Assembly: GCA_014193115.1 (NCBI GenBank)
Contig: BJHQ01000004.1
Span: 1 to 64,000 of the forward strand
Direction: 5' to 3'
Length of the DNA stretch: 64,000 nucleotides
Source: Planctomycetota bacterium
GTDB taxonomy: Bacteria > Planctomycetota > UBA11346
Made by a program: the position numbers and the translations under genes. The notes below the pieces were generated by a model, which was not told the origin of the DNA, made no database searches, and worked only from the letters and a program-made list of their open reading frames with translations. This document shows positions 28,222 to 39,838 of this stretch, one piece after another; positions within the stretch are counted from its first letter, which is position 1, and the number at the start of each line of letters is the position of its first letter.

Positions 28222-28403
28222 GCACGGTCGCACGCAACAAGTCGCTGGTTTCAGAGCGGCGATGCCCTCATCGCCGGGGTGACGTTGGTTCCGATGCCAG
28301 CTTGGTCAGCACGTGGCCGTTGGTTGGCAGATCGAAATGGTTCGCCGACTCCCAGAATATCCAGCGATGGGCATCGCCGTGCCTGATTCGGCCTCGGCTG
28401 AGC

Positions 28404-29228
28404 TTAGCCGGCGAGCCGGGCGGGTTCGGACCGGGCCGGTTCCTGGAGCGCAGCGCCACGCAAGAGATCGGCGATGGAGCTGGCGTTCGGTCCGCCGAGC
28501 GCAGAAAACCGTTGGTTTCTTCCGTCGCCTGGACCGGAGCCGACCACGATCGCCCCGGCTGGGACGGGACCCTGGCGAGGCACGACCCGGGCCGGCCGGC
28601 CCTGATCGTTGAGCAGCGCTGCGACCAGCCGGGCGGTGGCGAGATCGGCTTCGTCGTCGGCGACGATGACCAGGGCGTCGGCCAGGTCGCAGCGACGGGA
28701 CAGCTGGGCCAGCCGACCGGCGGCCAGTCCGAGCATTCGGCCAGCGCCGGCCAGCGGCGTGCCCTGGGCGGCCAACTCGGTCACACCGACCACTACCGGA
28801 ACCAGCACTCCGTGCAGTTCATCCCGGGGCCGCACAGTCACCGGTGCGGCCTGGAGCAGCTCTTCGACCCGGCCAGCGTGCTGGCGGTCGAGGGCTTCGA
28901 CCACGTCGGCCCGCAGCCGGCCGGCAGCTGGGCTCGGCACCGGCGGTAAGGCCTTGGTGGCTTCCAGGCGGCGGGGGCGGTGGACGGTTCCGGCTTCGGA
29001 CGGCCAGGCAGGGAAACGATCGACAATCAGCTGGGAAATCGGCGTGCCGGCTTTGACCAGCTGCGCCACCCGCAGCAGGTCGTCGAGCTGGGCCTTGGTG
29101 AAAGCGCGGTAGCCATTGCGGGCGCGACGCGGCGATGGCCAGCCATAGCGGAACTCCCACACCCGGAGGACGCTGGGAGTCAGACCGCTGAGCCGGGCGG
29201 TTTCTTTGATGGAGTACGTGTCAGGCAT
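28404..29228 (-). CDS. MerR-family regulator with degenerate B12-binding-like C-terminus
   Basis: This 274-residue protein has a MerR winged helix-turn-helix at about 4-70 (Tyr-Ser-Ile-Lys-Glu-Thr-Ala-Arg-Leu-Ser-Gly-Leu, then Leu-Arg-Val-Trp-Glu and Gly-Tyr-Arg). The C-terminal half (about 110-255) looks like the helical-bundle plus Rossmann layout of CarH/LitR light-sensing regulators (Asp-Ala-Leu-Val-Ile-Val-Ala-Asp-Asp-Glu), but I see no Glu-x-x-x-x-His or Asp-x-His-x-x-Gly cobalamin ligand. It may have lost B12 or sense something else. A GGAGG lies 6 bases before the ATG. Two near-identical repeats upstream (29244-29264 and 29349-29369) are probable operators, suggesting autoregulation. 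Confidence 0.8.
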   Translation of the reverse strand: MPDTYSIKETARLSGLTPSVLRVWEFRYGWPSPRRARNGYRAFTKAQLDDLLRVAQLVKAGTPISQLIVDRFPAWPSEAGTVHRPRRLEATKALPPVPSPAAGRLRADVVEALDRQHAGRVEELLQAAPVTVRPRDELHGVLVPVVVGVTELAAQGTPLAGAGRMLGLAAGRLAQLSRRCDLADALVIVADDEADLATARLVAALLNDQGRPARVVPRQGPVPAGAIVVGSGPGDGRNQRFSALGGPNASSIADLLRGAALQEPARSEPARLAG

Positions 29229-29243
29229 GGGTCCTCCTGGGCG

Positions 29244-29264
29244 TGAACGTTTTGGACGTTTATG
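29244..29264. promoter_or_regulatory. Putative MerR operator, proximal copy
   Basis: The 21-base sequence TGAACGTTTTGGACGTTTATG lies 15 bases before the MerR start codon and differs from the distal copy (29349-29369) at a single base. Each copy holds two ACGTTT half-sites nine bases apart. The placement just upstream of a MerR-family gene suggests it binds that protein; this is inference. Confidence 0.55.
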
Positions 29265-29348
29265 ATCACCAGGCTATCCGGATTTAATGAATTTCAACTT
29301 CATAATTCTGGTAGTTTCCGAGAGCCTACAACAATTCGACTTTTACCT

Positions 29349-29369
29349 GAACGTTTTGAACGTTTATGC
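29349..29369. promoter_or_regulatory. Putative MerR operator, distal copy
   Basis: This is the second copy of the 21-base repeat, starting exactly 105 bases from the first (about ten helical turns), so the two lie on the same DNA face. It overlaps the stop codon of the DUF6687 gene. Spacing and sequence favour looping or cooperative binding at the MerR promoter between the copies. Confidence 0.5.
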
Positions 29370-30371
29370 CGAATGGCCGGCGGAGATCTCGGCGATCACC
29401 TCGGCCACCGAGATGCTCGATCCAGCCGGTTCGCCAGCATCGTTGGCCACGGCGAGCACACAGGTCATGCCCAGCCGATTCGCCGAAGCGCCGCAGATCC
29501 ACTGGACCGCATGCTGTTCCAGGCTCTGCAACCGCTCCGCCACCTGGATCAATGCCGGCGCAGACCACGCCGGTCGATCCACGGTTCGGGCCCAGGCATG
29601 GCGCGGGCCTTCCAGCCGGTAGTGGGTTCCGGATGGCGTGGCCATCGCGAGCAGCTGCATCCGGCTCTTGGCCAGGCCGGGATAGGCGCCGTGGATTGCC
29701 CACACCGGCAGATCGTCAGGACGCCCAACGGCGATGGGCGAAAACTGGTCGCTCGGATGGCCGTGATGAGCGGTCCAAGCGATGGTCAGCAGGCGGCCGT
29801 CATCGTGCACTGAAAAGCCGTGGCGGGCCGACAGCCGGCGGATGGTCTCCGCAACCCGGGCGACCTCGGCATCGCGCTCAGGTTCGGATTCCGCTGCTTC
29901 GGCGAACCACCGCGGAGCCTCGGCGATGATCTGCTGATACGCGGATTCCTCCCAGGTCCCTTCGGGTCGCCGATCGCCGAGATTGCGCAGTTCCTGGTGG
30001 AGGCGGAGCATCAACCGGAAACCAGCTTCGCCGGGCCACTCGCAGAAGTCTCCGGCTTCGGCGGCGGCGATCGCCACAGCCCCGTGATCGAACACGAGCT
30101 CAGGACGAAGCGCGAAGATCGCAGCCAGCAGACCGTCGGCATCGATGTGGTTGTTGCACACCACGGGAAACGCGTCGAGCCAGCGGCGAGGGTCGCCGGC
30201 AGCCCGGACCAGGATGCCGGTGCTGGTGTCAGCGAGCAGCTGCGGCGGAGTGGCTTGGGCTCCTTGCCAATGGCTGTAGGTCGCCGCCGCTCCGGCCACG
30301 CCCGCATCCACCGCCAGGCTTCCGTGAGGCGCAGAGCTGCCGAAGGGGACAAAGCGGAAGGAGCGCTGCAT
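29364..30371 (-). CDS. DUF6687-family protein
   Basis: This 335-residue protein starts at ATG 30371; the longer frame's first codons lack support. The family mark is Val-Val-Cys-Asn-Asn-His-Ile-Asp-Ala-Asp-Gly-Leu-Leu near residues 70-82, reminiscent of the Asp-His/Asp-x-Asp metal motif of DHH phosphoesterases, which makes a metal-dependent hydrolase fold possible (inference). His-His-Gly-His-Pro-Ser-Asp near 216 may add ligands. There is no signal peptide. It lies between DUF1501 and the MerR gene on the same strand. The function is unknown. Confidence 0.65.
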   Translation of the reverse strand: MQRSFRFVPFGSSAPHGSLAVDAGVAGAAATYSHWQGAQATPPQLLADTSTGILVRAAGDPRRWLDAFPVVCNNHIDADGLLAAIFALRPELVFDHGAVAIAAAEAGDFCEWPGEAGFRLMLRLHQELRNLGDRRPEGTWEESAYQQIIAEAPRWFAEAAESEPERDAEVARVAETIRRLSARHGFSVHDDGRLLTIAWTAHHGHPSDQFSPIAVGRPDDLPVWAIHGAYPGLAKSRMQLLAMATPSGTHYRLEGPRHAWARTVDRPAWSAPALIQVAERLQSLEQHAVQWICGASANRLGMTCVLAVANDAGEPAGSSISVAEVIAEISAGHSA

Positions 30372-30465
30372 GACGGGGATCGTCGGCAGCGGCGGACGAG
30401 CGCTCAAGATCCGCTGCCTGGAATCGGCCTGCACTGCTCCAGGTGGCTGGAGCGGCCCGGAACCG

Positions 30466-31710
30466 TCAGGCGCGGATCAGCCCCAATCCGCGCACTGGTG
30501 CGGCGGTGGCGAAACGGCCCTTCCAGCCCCACCAGTCGCTCGCCAGGGACTGGTACAGGCAGCGGTAATCCGTGGTGAACACCGGGTCTTCATCCTGCAA
30601 GCGGGTCAGGTCGGGATGGCGTCCGTACATGCCGCCTTTGACTTTTCCGCCGAGCACCGCGTGGACGCTGCTCGTTCCGTGATCGGTGCCCAGGCTATCG
30701 TTTTCGGCCAACCGCCGGCCGAATTCGCCATAGGTGGCCACCACCACCCGGTCCCAGACCTTGGCCTGGATGCAGGCGGCACGCAGCGCCGACAGGCCGC
30801 CGGCCAAGTCGCTGAGCAACTGGCGATGGCGATCAAGCTGGCCGGCGTGGGTGTCGAATCCGTCCAAGGTCAGCTTGTAGAACGGTACCTGGGCTTCAGC
30901 GCAGATCAGCCGGGCAGCCTGGGCGCACTGCCGGCCGAAACCGGTATTGGGGAATCCAGCGCCGATCTTGCTGCGTTTGGCCAGGGTTTCGAGGGCAGTA
31001 GCAGCCCGGATGATGCCGTCGCGGGCCGATTCCAGCCGGGCCAGCGCCGGCGGGCCGCTGCGCTCGCCAGCCGGAGCCAGAATTTTCGCCCGGCGGATCA
31101 AATCTTCCGGAGAATCGAAGGCCAGCACCCGTTCGCTGCCCTGGAGCGGGCCGAACCCGCCATAGGCCACGGTCGAGCCATAGCCGACGATGATGCCTTC
31201 GGCGAGCAGGTCGCTGGGCGGCGGACCGCTGTCGCGCAGCACTCGGGCCAGCCAGCCGTCGCTGCCCAGACGCTCGGCGTCGGTCGCCTGGTTCCAGATG
31301 TCGATACCGCGGAAATGCGAGCGATTCGGATTGGCATAGCCCAGGCCATGGACGAAGGCGAGGTCGCCCTCAGTCCAGGCCGCCTGGAATGGCGCCAGGG
31401 CTGGATGCAGGCCGAACGGAATCTGGCCGACGCGGAGCGCCGACGCTTCAGGAATCGCCAGCCGGGGCCGGGCCTTGTAATAGGCGCGGTCGCCGATCGG
31501 TACGACGGTGTTGAGGCCGTCATTGCCGCCGCGCAGTTCCACTAGCACTACCCGGCGCTCCCAGCGGCCACTGGTGGCGACCGGAGTCACCGGCTTGGGC
31601 TCCGCCGAGGGCAACGCCGGAATCACGAACGGCGCCGCCAGCGCCGCCGCTGCCAGACGGAGCGTGGTCCGCCGGCTGTACACAGGAACCACGTTGGTCG
31701 AGGTCGTCAT
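30466..31710 (-). CDS. DUF1501 family protein with Tat-type signal
   Basis: This 414-residue protein starts at ATG 31710, 16 bases after the DUF1800 stop. The N-terminus has a twin-arginine-like signal (Ser-Arg-Arg-Thr-Thr-Leu-Arg-Leu followed by an Ala-rich hydrophobic core). The body matches DUF1501, an alkaline-phosphatase/sulfatase-fold family: Leu-Arg-Gly-Gly-Asn-Asp-Gly-Leu-Asn, Ser-His-Phe-Arg-Gly-Ile-Asp-Ile-Trp near 128, and Tyr-Gly-Glu-Phe-Gly-Arg-Arg, and Thr-Asp-His-Gly-Thr near 340. DUF1501 and DUF1800 genes are almost always paired. The joint role is unknown; export and surface placement are likely. Confidence 0.9.
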   Translation of the reverse strand: MTTSTNVVPVYSRRTTLRLAAAALAAPFVIPALPSAEPKPVTPVATSGRWERRVVLVELRGGNDGLNTVVPIGDRAYYKARPRLAIPEASALRVGQIPFGLHPALAPFQAAWTEGDLAFVHGLGYANPNRSHFRGIDIWNQATDAERLGSDGWLARVLRDSGPPPSDLLAEGIIVGYGSTVAYGGFGPLQGSERVLAFDSPEDLIRRAKILAPAGERSGPPALARLESARDGIIRAATALETLAKRSKIGAGFPNTGFGRQCAQAARLICAEAQVPFYKLTLDGFDTHAGQLDRHRQLLSDLAGGLSALRAACIQAKVWDRVVVATYGEFGRRLAENDSLGTDHGTSSVHAVLGGKVKGGMYGRHPDLTRLQDEDPVFTTDYRCLYQSLASDWWGWKGRFATAAPVRGLGLIRA

Positions 31711-31726
31711 CTGCGATTCCTGACGG

Positions 31727-33247
31727 TCAGCGCAATTGGCAGGCGAGGTCGCCGTGGATCGCGGCGAGGGCCGCATCCACATCACTGGTGGTGATCGGCG
31801 GCGCCGGGGGCAGCGGCAGTTGCAGGGTGATCATGCTGGCGGCAGCGGCGGCGCCCTGGCTGCGCAAGCTGGCGAGCACCGCGCTGTCCAACTGTCCGGG
31901 TAGCGCCGCTGTGCCAGATTTCGCTGCGCCTGATTTCGCCGTGGCCGGATCTCCCATCATGCCGCCGGCCTCGCGCTCGCCGCCGCGCTGCAAGAGACCA
32001 GTGCGGATCGCTGCCAGCCCTTCGTTGCGGATCAGCAGCCCCTGGCTGCCCAACCACGCCCGACCACCCGGCCACCCTTTCACATTCGGCGGTTCGAACA
32101 GGAACTGCCCGGCGTCCCTGGCGAGCACGACCAGCGCTTGGTGGTCGCGCACGGTCAGGCCGAGGGAGCGCACCGTGCCGACGTACAGATCCACCGGGCT
32201 GCGGATCAGCCCGCCGCGTCGCTTCCGGTCCCAGAAGTGGTCGCTGAGCAGGATGACGCGAAGCAGCGGCTTCAGTTCGTAGCGATTGCGGTACAAGGTC
32301 GCGGCGAGCTGGTACACCGCCTTGGCATCGAGTTCGTCGTCGACGAACTCGCGCCACAGCTTTTCGCTCAAATGGACCGCGACCCGCTCTTCGCGGGTGA
32401 GCAGGATCTTGATCACGCCGTCGCCGTCGAACACGCCCTTGTTGCCGAGGATGCTCTTGCGCTCGTGGTCGTGCTGCTCCTCGTCTTTAACGGGTCGGCC
32501 GGTGCCTGGATCGGTGCGGTAGCCGGTGAACGCCCGGGCCGCCTCGCGAACATCGGTTTCGCTGTAGAAACCCTCGCCGATGGCGAACAGCTCCATGACC
32601 TCCCGGGCGAAGTTCTCGTTGGGATGGCCGGCGACGTTGGAGGCGCCATCAAGATACACGAACATCGCCGGATCATGGACGATGGCGAGCAGCAGCTCGG
32701 CGACGTTGCCGGCGGCCTGGCGGCGGAATAGGACGTTCTGCTCGTACATCAGCCGGGCATCCTGGACCACCGACAGCTGCGAGGTGAAATGGTTGTGCCA
32801 GAACAGCACCAGACGTTCGGTCAGCGGCGACGGCGTGCCGATCAATTCGCGCATCCACCACGCGCGCAGGTCGCCGGCCTCAACCGCTTCGACCCGGCGC
32901 TGGGCCTCGGCCCTGCGGTTGCGATCTTCGCCATCGGGCAGGGCCCAGATCTCGCGCCAGGTCTCGCGGCGCAGGGCGATGGCGGCGCCCAGCACCTTGG
33001 CCGTCGCCCATTCCGGCGGCGAGGTGGCTGCAACGGTACGTACCTCGCTGAGCAGCCGGTCGACGGCTTGCTCGCGGCTGAGTGGCAGAAACGCAGCCAG
33101 ATCATCGGGATGGACGCCGAAACCAGTACGGCGCAGCAAGTGACAGGCCTCATCCCGATCGAGCCCGGCAAGTCCGCCGATCACCAGCCACACGGCGAAG
33201 AAGCAGCACGGCGCCGACGCGGGGAACGACCGAGGGGGACGAGGCAT
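31727..33247 (-). CDS. DUF1800 family protein
   Basis: This 506-residue protein is the usual partner of DUF1501. It has a hydrophobic N-terminus (about 10-28) that may be a signal peptide. Family marks are His-Leu-Leu-Arg-Arg-Thr-Gly-Phe-Gly near 37, Phe-Trp-His-Asn-His-Phe near 146, His-Pro-Asn-Glu-Asn-Phe-Ala-Arg-Glu near 207, and Asn-Val-Lys-Gly-Trp-Pro-Gly-Gly near 385. A small Ala-Lys-Ser-Gly repeat occurs near 433. A 320-base repeat-bearing gap precedes the gene. Transcription continues into DUF1501 and possibly DUF6687. Confidence 0.92.
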   Translation of the reverse strand: MPRPPRSFPASAPCCFFAVWLVIGGLAGLDRDEACHLLRRTGFGVHPDDLAAFLPLSREQAVDRLLSEVRTVAATSPPEWATAKVLGAAIALRRETWREIWALPDGEDRNRRAEAQRRVEAVEAGDLRAWWMRELIGTPSPLTERLVLFWHNHFTSQLSVVQDARLMYEQNVLFRRQAAGNVAELLLAIVHDPAMFVYLDGASNVAGHPNENFAREVMELFAIGEGFYSETDVREAARAFTGYRTDPGTGRPVKDEEQHDHERKSILGNKGVFDGDGVIKILLTREERVAVHLSEKLWREFVDDELDAKAVYQLAATLYRNRYELKPLLRVILLSDHFWDRKRRGGLIRSPVDLYVGTVRSLGLTVRDHQALVVLARDAGQFLFEPPNVKGWPGGRAWLGSQGLLIRNEGLAAIRTGLLQRGGEREAGGMMGDPATAKSGAAKSGTAALPGQLDSAVLASLRSQGAAAAASMITLQLPLPPAPPITTSDVDAALAAIHGDLACQLR

Positions 33248-33567
33248 AGTGATGGGCTACCCGGATCGCCGATTCCTGCTGCTGAAGGGTTGCCGCGGCT
33301 TCCCGACCGTGATGCACACCGGCAGGGAATCCTACGCGATCAGCCAGGGAGTGACGGCCAAAGCATCGATCGCACCGCCTTATTCGCTCCCACGCGGAGC
33401 GCCGCACTCCGTGCGGCCGGATCACATTCCTTTACGGCGTTCCGTTGACGGCTTGGCCCCACTCGGAGCGCCGCACTCCGTGCGGCCGGATCAGATCTAC
33501 CTACACCACATTCCGTTGACGGTTCGGTCCCACGCGGAGCGCCGCACTCCGTGCGGCCGGGCTGACC
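33248..33567. repeat. Three-copy hairpin repeat upstream of DUF1800
   Basis: A 25-base core (starting CGGAGCGCCGCACTCC and ending GTGCGGCCG) occurs three times at 33396-33420, 33465-33489 and 33536-33560, with periods of 69 and 71. Each core folds into a perfect 7-base-pair hairpin, GCCGCAC with loop TCC. A second conserved piece (CATTCCGTTGACGG and nearby bases) precedes copies 2 and 3. The block fills the gap between the reductase gene's end and the DUF1800 start. It looks like a REP-type dispersed element rather than a gene. The rest of the gap (33248-33395) shows nothing else. Confidence 0.75.
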
Positions 33568-34467
33568 TCAGGCCTTCCAGAACTCTTCGACCAGGTAGCG
33601 GTCGATTCCGCTCGCGGCGATCGGGTCCTTGAGATCCTCGATCATGCCTGGATTGCCGCAGGCCAGCACCGCGGTGCGGGAAGGATCGATCAGCGCCTTC
33701 ACCGCCGCCGCATCGACGCCGGCAGGCATGGCGACCCGGCGGCCTTCGGGCACCGGCGCACCGAACACGTGGCGGACGACCTCGTTGACTCGCCCGACCG
33801 CGGTGCGCTCGGTCCAACCGCGGGCCGGATCGGGGCGGCTGCTCGTGCAGATGTAGGTGAAATCGAAGCCATCGGCCTTTGCCGCGGCATAGCCTTCAAG
33901 TTCCTGGCGATAGGCGAACTCGTCGGAATAGGCCGAGCCATGGAACAGCACCACCCGATGCGGGACGGGCACGCCGGCCTTGAACAATTTCCACAGGCTA
34001 CGGATTTGGGCGACGAACGGAGCCAGGCCAGTACCGGTGGCGACCAGCACCGCGATCGGCCGCTCGGCCTCGGCCAAGGTGAACTTGCCTTTGGGCGACA
34101 GGAAATGGAACGTCGATCCGGGTTCCTGGGCGAACAAGGTCGGGGTCAACGCGCCACCCTCGACCAGCGCGATGTAAAATTCCAGGGTTCCGGCATCCAG
34201 CGGACTCCCGGCGATGGAATACGCCCGGGCGACGAACCCGGTCGGGGTGTCGAGCCCGAGGGTGGTGTACTGTCCGGCCTGGTACCACCAGCGCTCGCCC
34301 TGGTCGGGCTTGAGGACGAAAATTCCGAGCCGACCACCGCCGAGAATCTCTTTCTTGACCAGGGTCGCCGTGGCCATTTTCTTTTTCAGCGCCAAGCTGG
34401 CTGCGGCCAAGCGTGCTGCCTTCACGGCGTCGGCAGGGGGGGCGGCTGGACTCACTGCGTCGGACAT
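33568..34467 (-). CDS. fpr: Ferredoxin/flavodoxin-NADP+ reductase
   Basis: This 299-residue protein starts at ATG 34467. It moves electrons between NADPH and ferredoxin or flavodoxin. The FAD domain has Arg-Ala-Tyr-Ser-Ile-Ala-Gly-Ser-Pro near 80; the NADP domain has Val-Ala-Thr-Gly-Thr-Gly-Leu-Ala-Pro-Phe near 137 and Cys-Gly-Asn-Pro-Gly-Met near 272. The C-terminus Val-Glu-Glu-Phe-Trp-Lys-Ala resembles bacterial Fpr. The first 40 residues are an Ala-rich extension. It is divergent from the ammonium transporter across a 230-base AT-rich region. Other FNR-fold reductases are possible, but Fpr is the best fit. Confidence 0.85.
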   Translation of the reverse strand: MSDAVSPAAPPADAVKAARLAAASLALKKKMATATLVKKEILGGGRLGIFVLKPDQGERWWYQAGQYTTLGLDTPTGFVARAYSIAGSPLDAGTLEFYIALVEGGALTPTLFAQEPGSTFHFLSPKGKFTLAEAERPIAVLVATGTGLAPFVAQIRSLWKLFKAGVPVPHRVVLFHGSAYSDEFAYRQELEGYAAAKADGFDFTYICTSSRPDPARGWTERTAVGRVNEVVRHVFGAPVPEGRRVAMPAGVDAAAVKALIDPSRTAVLACGNPGMIEDLKDPIAASGIDRYLVEEFWKA

Positions 34468-34644
34468 GGGCCGCAGGATCGGATTCCACGGCAGGAATTG
34501 CAAGGAGTCCCGGCACATGCGGCGCATGTGGCTGTGGAATGGCCAAACGTCCCTGACCATGGCGATCGCCGGCCGACTACATTTTGAATTTAAGCAAATA
34601 TCATTCCATAAATTATGTAATACAGTACATCATAGATGCACCAA

Positions 34645-34674
34645 TTGACATCTCGGCCACGGAATCTGTATATC
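34645..34674 (+). promoter_or_regulatory. Candidate sigma-70 promoter for the ammonium transporter
   Basis: TTGACA at 34645-34650, an 18-base spacer and TATATC at 34669-34674 (or GTATAT with spacer 17) make a good sigma-70 promoter 24 bases before the amt ATG. It sits in an AT-rich island that stands out in this GC-rich window. Confidence 0.6.
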
Positions 34675-34697
34675 GCCGCCTCATTTCAGAGACTCCC

Positions 34698-36005
34698 ATG
34701 CCCGTCCTGCGCCCCCTCGCCCTGCTTGTGACCCTCCTCGCCGGCCTCGCCGCCGCGGATGGTCCGACCTTCGACACAGGCAATACCGCCTGGGTGATGG
34801 TCTCCGCCGGCTGGGTCCTGTTCATGACCATCCCCGGCTTGGCCCTGTTCTATGGCGGCCTGGTGCGGGCGAAGAACGTCTTGTCGATCCTCGCCCAATG
34901 CTTCGCGATCACCGCCCTGATCACGGTGCTCTGGGTGGCCTATGGCTATTCCCTGTGTTTTTCGGTGCAGGGATTGACCGCGGGCACCACCACGCTGAAC
35001 AGCTTCATCGGCGGCCTGGACCGGGCGTTCCTGGCCGGTGTGACGCCGACCAGCGTCCATCCGGTGGCGACCTCGATTCCCGAGACCGTCTTCCTGATGT
35101 TCCAGCTCACCTTCGCCATCATCACTCCCGCGCTGCTGGTCGGAGCCTTCGCCGAACGCCTGCGTTTTTCCGCTGTGCTGCTGCTGTCGGCGCTGTGGTT
35201 CACCGTGGTCTATTGCCCGATCTGCCACATGGCGTGGAGCGGACCCGGAGCCCTGTTTGTCGACTGGGGCCTGGCCGACCTCGCCGGGGGTACGGTGGTG
35301 GAGATCAACTCTGGCATCGCCGGCCTGGTCGCGGCGTTGGTCGTCGGCAAGCGCATCGGCTACGGCGAAGAGCCGCTGAAACCGCACAACGTCGCCATGT
35401 GCCTGACCGGCGGCGCCATGCTGTGGGTCGGCTGGTTCGGCTTCAACGCCGGCAGCGCGGCCGCGGCCAACGCCCAGGCCGGCATGGCGATGCTCACCAC
35501 CCAGATCGCCGCCGCCGGAGCGGTGTGCAGCTGGGCGGCGGTGGAATGGCTCCGCTTCGGCCGCGCCACCGCCCTGGGCATGGTCACCGCCGCGGTCGGC
35601 GGATTGGTCGCGATCACCCCAGCCTGCGGCTTCGTCGGTCCCGGCGGAGCGCTGATCCTCGGCCTGGTCGCCGGCGTGGCCTGCTTCCTCGCCGTGATGG
35701 TCGTCAAATCCCGTCTCGGCTATGACGATTCGCTCGATGTCTTCGGCGTCCACGGCGTCGGCGGTCTGATCGGTACCTTCGCCACCGGCATCCTTGGTGC
35801 GGCCACCTTCGGCGGATCGCTGAAGGAAATCCAGATCATGGCCCAGGTCCTGCCGATGCTGGTGACCATTGCCTGGTCGGCCATCGGCACCTTCCTGGTC
35901 CTGAAGCTGGTCGATGCGATCCATGGCCTGCGCGTCGACCAACGCGATGAAGACGACGGACTCGATCTGGCCAGCCACGGCGAAAGCGCTTACCACGTCG
36001 AATAG
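34698..36005 (+). CDS. amt: Ammonium transporter (Amt)
   Basis: This 435-residue protein starts at ATG 34698; the longer frame starts with TTG. It is an inner-membrane channel for ammonium. It has a cleavable N-terminus (residues 1-20, ending Leu-Ala-Ala-Ala-Asp-Gly) and about eleven membrane spans. Family marks are Ala-Leu-Phe-Tyr-Gly-Gly-Leu-Val-Arg near 50, Trp-Val-Gly-Trp-Phe-Gly-Phe-Asn-Ala-Gly-Ser near 243, and Gly-Val-His-Gly-Val-Gly-Gly near 349, which holds one of the pore histidines. The other is in Cys-His-Met-Ala-Trp near 176. No PII gene (glnB/glnK) lies beside it, unlike in many bacteria. The C-terminal tail is acidic. Confidence 0.94.
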   Translation: MPVLRPLALLVTLLAGLAAADGPTFDTGNTAWVMVSAGWVLFMTIPGLALFYGGLVRAKNVLSILAQCFAITALITVLWVAYGYSLCFSVQGLTAGTTTLNSFIGGLDRAFLAGVTPTSVHPVATSIPETVFLMFQLTFAIITPALLVGAFAERLRFSAVLLLSALWFTVVYCPICHMAWSGPGALFVDWGLADLAGGTVVEINSGIAGLVAALVVGKRIGYGEEPLKPHNVAMCLTGGAMLWVGWFGFNAGSAAAANAQAGMAMLTTQIAAAGAVCSWAAVEWLRFGRATALGMVTAAVGGLVAITPACGFVGPGGALILGLVAGVACFLAVMVVKSRLGYDDSLDVFGVHGVGGLIGTFATGILGAATFGGSLKEIQIMAQVLPMLVTIAWSAIGTFLVLKLVDAIHGLRVDQRDEDDGLDLASHGESAYHVE

Positions 36006-36023
36006 GCCGACCGCGAAGGCGGA

Positions 36024-36161
36024 ATGCGGTTGGAAGGCCGCACCTGGTATAGCGTCGAAGTCCACCCCCAGTGGTATTGGCGGCTGTGGTCAGACGTGAT
36101 CATCCACCGCATCCACCGCCGGGTGCTGGACCACATCAAGCAGCTGGCGGAGCGGCCCTGA
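36024..36161 (+). CDS. Small ORF downstream of amt (45 residues)
   Basis: ATG 36024 lies 18 bases after the amt stop. It encodes 45 residues rich in Trp, His and Arg (Trp-Tyr-Ser-Val-Glu-Val-His-Pro-Gln-Trp-Tyr-Trp, then Ile-Ile-His-Arg-Ile-His-Arg-Arg). About 40 of 45 sense codons end in G or C, as in the core genes here, which strongly suggests it is coding despite its size. There is no membrane segment. It may form an operon with amt. I know no family. Confidence 0.55.
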   Translation: MRLEGRTWYSVEVHPQWYWRLWSDVIIHRIHRRVLDHIKQLAERP

Positions 36162-36580
36162 GCAATTGAGGGCTCGCGCAAAAATACGTTGCGCACCTCA
36201 TTGCGGTTGAGCGTCCCGTAGGGACGCAGCGATACCAGCCCGGGGCTTCAGCCCCGGGTAGGGTTCACCGGACTGGGGGTAGTCCCGTAGGGACGGCTGA
36301 ATCTTTTGCGGGCTTCAGCCCGCAGGCGTCGTGCGAAGGGTGACATCATGATACGGCTCAGCCGTCCCTACGGGACTGTCGCCACTTGCCACCATACCCG
36401 GGGTTGAAACCCCGGGCTCATCTCGTGGCGTCCCTACGGGACTCGGCTTGCTGCAAAACGCCTTCAAAGGAGCAACACGCTCAAGTTTTTACGGGGATGC
36501 ATGAGCCGATTGCGAGCCGCCGATGGCTCGCCGTATGTCTCAGTCCCAGTCACCCACCGACCGTAGGGCTGAGGTCTGGT
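36162..36580. repeat. Cluster of seven palindromes in the amt-carB gap
   Basis: Two palindrome types alternate. Type A, GTCCCGTAGGGAC or its complement, is centred in 36211-36227, 36282-36294, 36364-36376 and 36430-36442. Type B, a C/G stem with TTCA or GA loop such as CCCGGGGCTTCAGCCCCGGG, is at 36239-36258, 36308-36323 and 36397-36416. The right half is in reverse orientation: 20 bases at 36281-36300 recur exactly inverted at 36358-36377. It lies between two converging genes, so it could also end transcription. No gene is visible. The last 130 bases show nothing else. Confidence 0.8.

Positions 36581-39838
<3,258 letters not shown>

Noticed and set aside
28222-28403. Possible short minus-strand gene between the zinc-ribbon and MerR genes
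   Set aside because: The frame is short, has no start signal and its product shows no known motif; treated as a convergent gap.
29229-29363. Specific -35/-10 promoter for the MerR gene
   Set aside because: Several AT-rich hexamers fit poorly; only the repeats and the ribosome site are convincing.
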